This document shows, one piece after another, positions 4,515 through 5,841 of a stretch of 5,841 bases of DNA. A program made the position numbers and the translations under genes. Each line of letters begins with the position of its first letter. Position 1 is the first letter of the stretch. The notes beneath the pieces were generated by a model. It had not been told where the DNA came from. It saw only the letters and a list, made by a program, of their open reading frames with translations, and did not search any database. The DNA is from Methanobacterium sp. UBA8 (GTDB lineage Archaea > Methanobacteriota > Methanobacteria > Methanobacteriales > Methanobacteriaceae). Location: assembly GCA_002509665.1 (NCBI GenBank), contig DADN01000038.1, positions 10,506-16,346 of the forward strand. Direction: 5' to 3'.

Positions 4515-4844
4515 ATGAACTTGAATTTTATAAGAATTGGAATAATTCTTCTGGTTATTGGAGTAAGTTCAGTGTGTGGATGCACTCAGGAGAAACAGAC
4601 TAATACCATTGTTATTCAAAATTCTACATTTAAACCAAATCCAATGTACGTTAAAACTGGAGATGTAGTTAGATGGACTAGTCAAGATAATACTCCTCAT
4701 AAAATAGTAAGTGATACTGGAAATTTTGAAAGCCCAGATTTAAACAATGGGGACACATTCACTTATACTTTTGACAAAAAAGGTGAATTCAATTACCATG
4801 ATGGGTTAAATTCATCCATAAAAGGCAAAGTTATCGTTGGATGA
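4515..4844 (+). CDS. Cupredoxin-fold lipoprotein with a degraded copper site
   Basis: The 109-residue product has an N-terminal hydrophobic signal (5-20) ending in a lipobox-like V-C-G-C, with Cys23 as the probable lipid-modified residue, so it sits on the outer face of the membrane. The rest (about 30-108) is a plastocyanin/amicyanin-type cupredoxin domain: NSTFKPNPMYVKTGDVVRW, then PHKIVSDTGNF, then FTYTFDKKGEFNYH and KGKVIVG. In active members of this group the copper ligands are His (in PH), Cys (in YHC), His and Met (in C-x-x-H-x-x-M). Here His62 remains, but Cys is Asp96, His is Asn99 and Met is Ile102. Blue-copper electron transfer is therefore unlikely; the fold may have a structural or binding role, or bind another metal through His62 and His95. 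Downstream is a hairpin terminator shared with the convergent transporter gene. Confidence 0.9.
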   Translation: MNLNFIRIGIILLVIGVSSVCGCTQEKQTNTIVIQNSTFKPNPMYVKTGDVVRWTSQDNTPHKIVSDTGNFESPDLNNGDTFTYTFDKKGEFNYHDGLNSSIKGKVIVG

Positions 4845-4894
4845 AGATAAGTTACAGGATAAAACTTGTTTTGCATTTAAAAAAATAATAAAAG

Positions 4895-4921
4895 GTAGAA
4901 TATGGAAATTCTACGTTTTTT
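4895..4921. terminator. Bidirectional hairpin terminator between convergent genes
   Basis: A perfect 7-bp stem GTAGAAT/ATTCTAC (4895-4901 with 4908-4914, loop ATGGAA) is flanked by TTTTTT on the plus strand (4916-4921) and by a CTTTTATTATTTTTTT-type tract on the minus strand. It lies between the cupredoxin stop (4844) and the transporter stop (4933), so it can end transcription of both. Confidence 0.6.
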
Positions 4922-4932
4922 AAACAGTTTTA

Positions 4933-5841
4933 TTATATTATGTTTAGTGGTATGGCTAATACTAAAATATCAATTAGGGTCAGGATGATTCCGATTACAA
5001 TTAGAGGTAATCCTGCTTTGAATATTTCTTTTATGTTGATATATTTGGTTCCGTATGCCATTGCTACTGTTGGATCGGCCATTGGGAGCATGAATGATAA
5101 ACTACATGCTATTGCTACAGGTACTGCGTAAATACCAATTGGTTGTCCCTGTGCCTGTGCTAAGGTCACTGATATTGGTATCAAAATTGCAGATAGTGCG
5201 ATGTTTGACATTACTTGAGTTATTGTAACTGCTATTATCATGAGCACGATGGTGATGAGTAGTGTTGATGCGTTAGGGCCCATTAGAGTTATAATATCTT
5301 GCACCAGCCAGTTTGCTGCTCCTGTGTTTAGCAGTGCTGCTCCTAGTGAGAGTGCTCCTCCAAAGAATATTATGAGTCCCCAGTCAACACCGTTTTGTGC
5401 GTCCTGCCAGTCGATTACTCTGAATGCAAATATAAGCACTGCACCGATTAATGCGACGGAGTAACTGTTAATTCCAGTGTAATTTGTTGTAACCCATAAA
5501 AATATGGTGAATAATAATATTCCCAGTGTGAGTTTCTCTATTTTACTCATAGGACCTAATTCTACCATTTTATTGGTTATGGTGTCCATTCCACCTACTA
5601 TGCCTTTGACTTCTGGTTTGAATACAATGCCCATCCACTTCCAGATTATAAATAGTAAGACTATTGCAAGTGGGAATCCGAAGACCATCCAGTTTACAAA
5701 TGGAATATGAGTGTAGGCTGCTGCCATTAGGTTGGGTGCGGTTCCTATTTCTGTACCGAATCCACCTGCCAGTGAACCGAAGGATCCACCGATGACCATG
5801 GCTTTGGCGAAGTTACTGCCTCCTTTTTCAGGGTCATTTAC
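4933..5841 (-). CDS. SLC13/DASS-family anion transporter, C-terminal part (start outside window)
   Basis: The frame stays open for 14 codons upstream of the ATG at 5799 to the window edge, so the gene is partial; 302 residues are visible out of the usual 450-500. It is a multi-spanning membrane protein of the divalent anion:sodium symporter group (sulfate, dicarboxylates or related anions). Family marks, numbered from the first visible residue: [13 protein letters not shown] (26-38), equal to the first-half G-T-x-I-G-T-P-P-N-L loop; [17 protein letters not shown] (151-167); SNI (212-214), where the second SNT motif is expected; and [17 protein letters not shown] (249-265), where the family usually has FMLP-x-x-T-P-P-N-A. 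The last two deviate at residues that shape the second sodium and substrate site. The substrate cannot be told. No partner gene is visible; the gene converges on the cupredoxin-like gene. Confidence 0.93.
   Translation of the reverse strand, partial: VNDPEKGGSNFAKAMVIGGSFGSLAGGFGTEIGTAPNLMAAAYTHIPFVNWMVFGFPLAIVLLFIIWKWMGIVFKPEVKGIVGGMDTITNKMVELGPMSKIEKLTLGILLFTIFLWVTTNYTGINSYSVALIGAVLIFAFRVIDWQDAQNGVDWGLIIFFGGALSLGAALLNTGAANWLVQDIITLMGPNASTLLITIVLMIIAVTITQVMSNIALSAILIPISVTLAQAQGQPIGIYAVPVAIACSLSFMLPMADPTVAMAYGTKYINIKEIFKAGLPLIVIGIILTLIDILVLAIPLNII

Noticed and set aside
4940..5710. Three plus-strand ORFs (63, 74 and 68 codons) opposite the transporter
   Set aside because: All are antisense shadows of a long, clearly membrane-protein-coding frame.
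1..5841. CRISPR array, tRNA, rRNA, or complete insertion sequence
   Set aside because: No regularly spaced direct repeats, no tRNA- or rRNA-like conserved stretches and no transposase motif were seen on either strand.

Overview
The window is AT-rich and looks like the chromosome of a methanogenic archaeon of the order Methanobacteriales, probably a Methanobacterium-like genus. Four things point there: a beta-helix/Ig-like adhesin-like surface protein ending in a cell-wall-type tail, TATA-box and poly-T gene boundaries, GGTGAT/AGGAGG-type ribosome binding sites, and a remnant that resembles an F420-dependent oxidoreductase. This assignment rests on pattern recognition only; no database was searched.

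Layout, left to right. (1) 1-870, +: C-terminal end of a large adhesin-like surface protein. (2) 1243-2118, +: a secreted protein with a very regular Trp-every-fourth-residue repeat (15 units of 4 residues), then a Cys-containing domain and a Thr-rich tail; its true start is in doubt. (3) 2228-2502: a decayed locus. The first ~25 codons of an F420-dependent LLM-class oxidoreductase remain on the minus strand and stop exactly at a 146-bp element with 17-bp inverted ends enclosing three hairpins. (4) 2544-2855, -: a short Hsp20-type small heat shock protein. (5) 2871-3417: a long AT-rich gap with possible coding debris and clustered short repeats. (6) 3418-3672, +: a Myb/SANT-like DNA-binding protein whose C-terminal tail may be altered by a frameshift at a G run. 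(7) 3758-4222, -: a protein with two similar winged-helix halves. (8) 4515-4844, +: a cupredoxin-fold lipoprotein that appears to have lost three of its four copper ligands. (9) 4933-5841, -: C-terminal part of an SLC13/DASS-family anion transporter that runs off the right edge, separated from the cupredoxin gene by a hairpin terminator that can serve both strands.

No operon or pathway is evident. Genes sit mostly singly with their own promoters, as in an accessory region. Two are surface proteins and one is a surface lipoprotein, two are small putative regulators, and there are clear signs of gene decay. The most unusual items are the Trp tetrad repeat, the multi-hairpin element lodged at the end of a dead gene, the copper-site-less cupredoxin, and the two reading-frame/start anomalies (ATT start at 1339, G run at 3572-3575).
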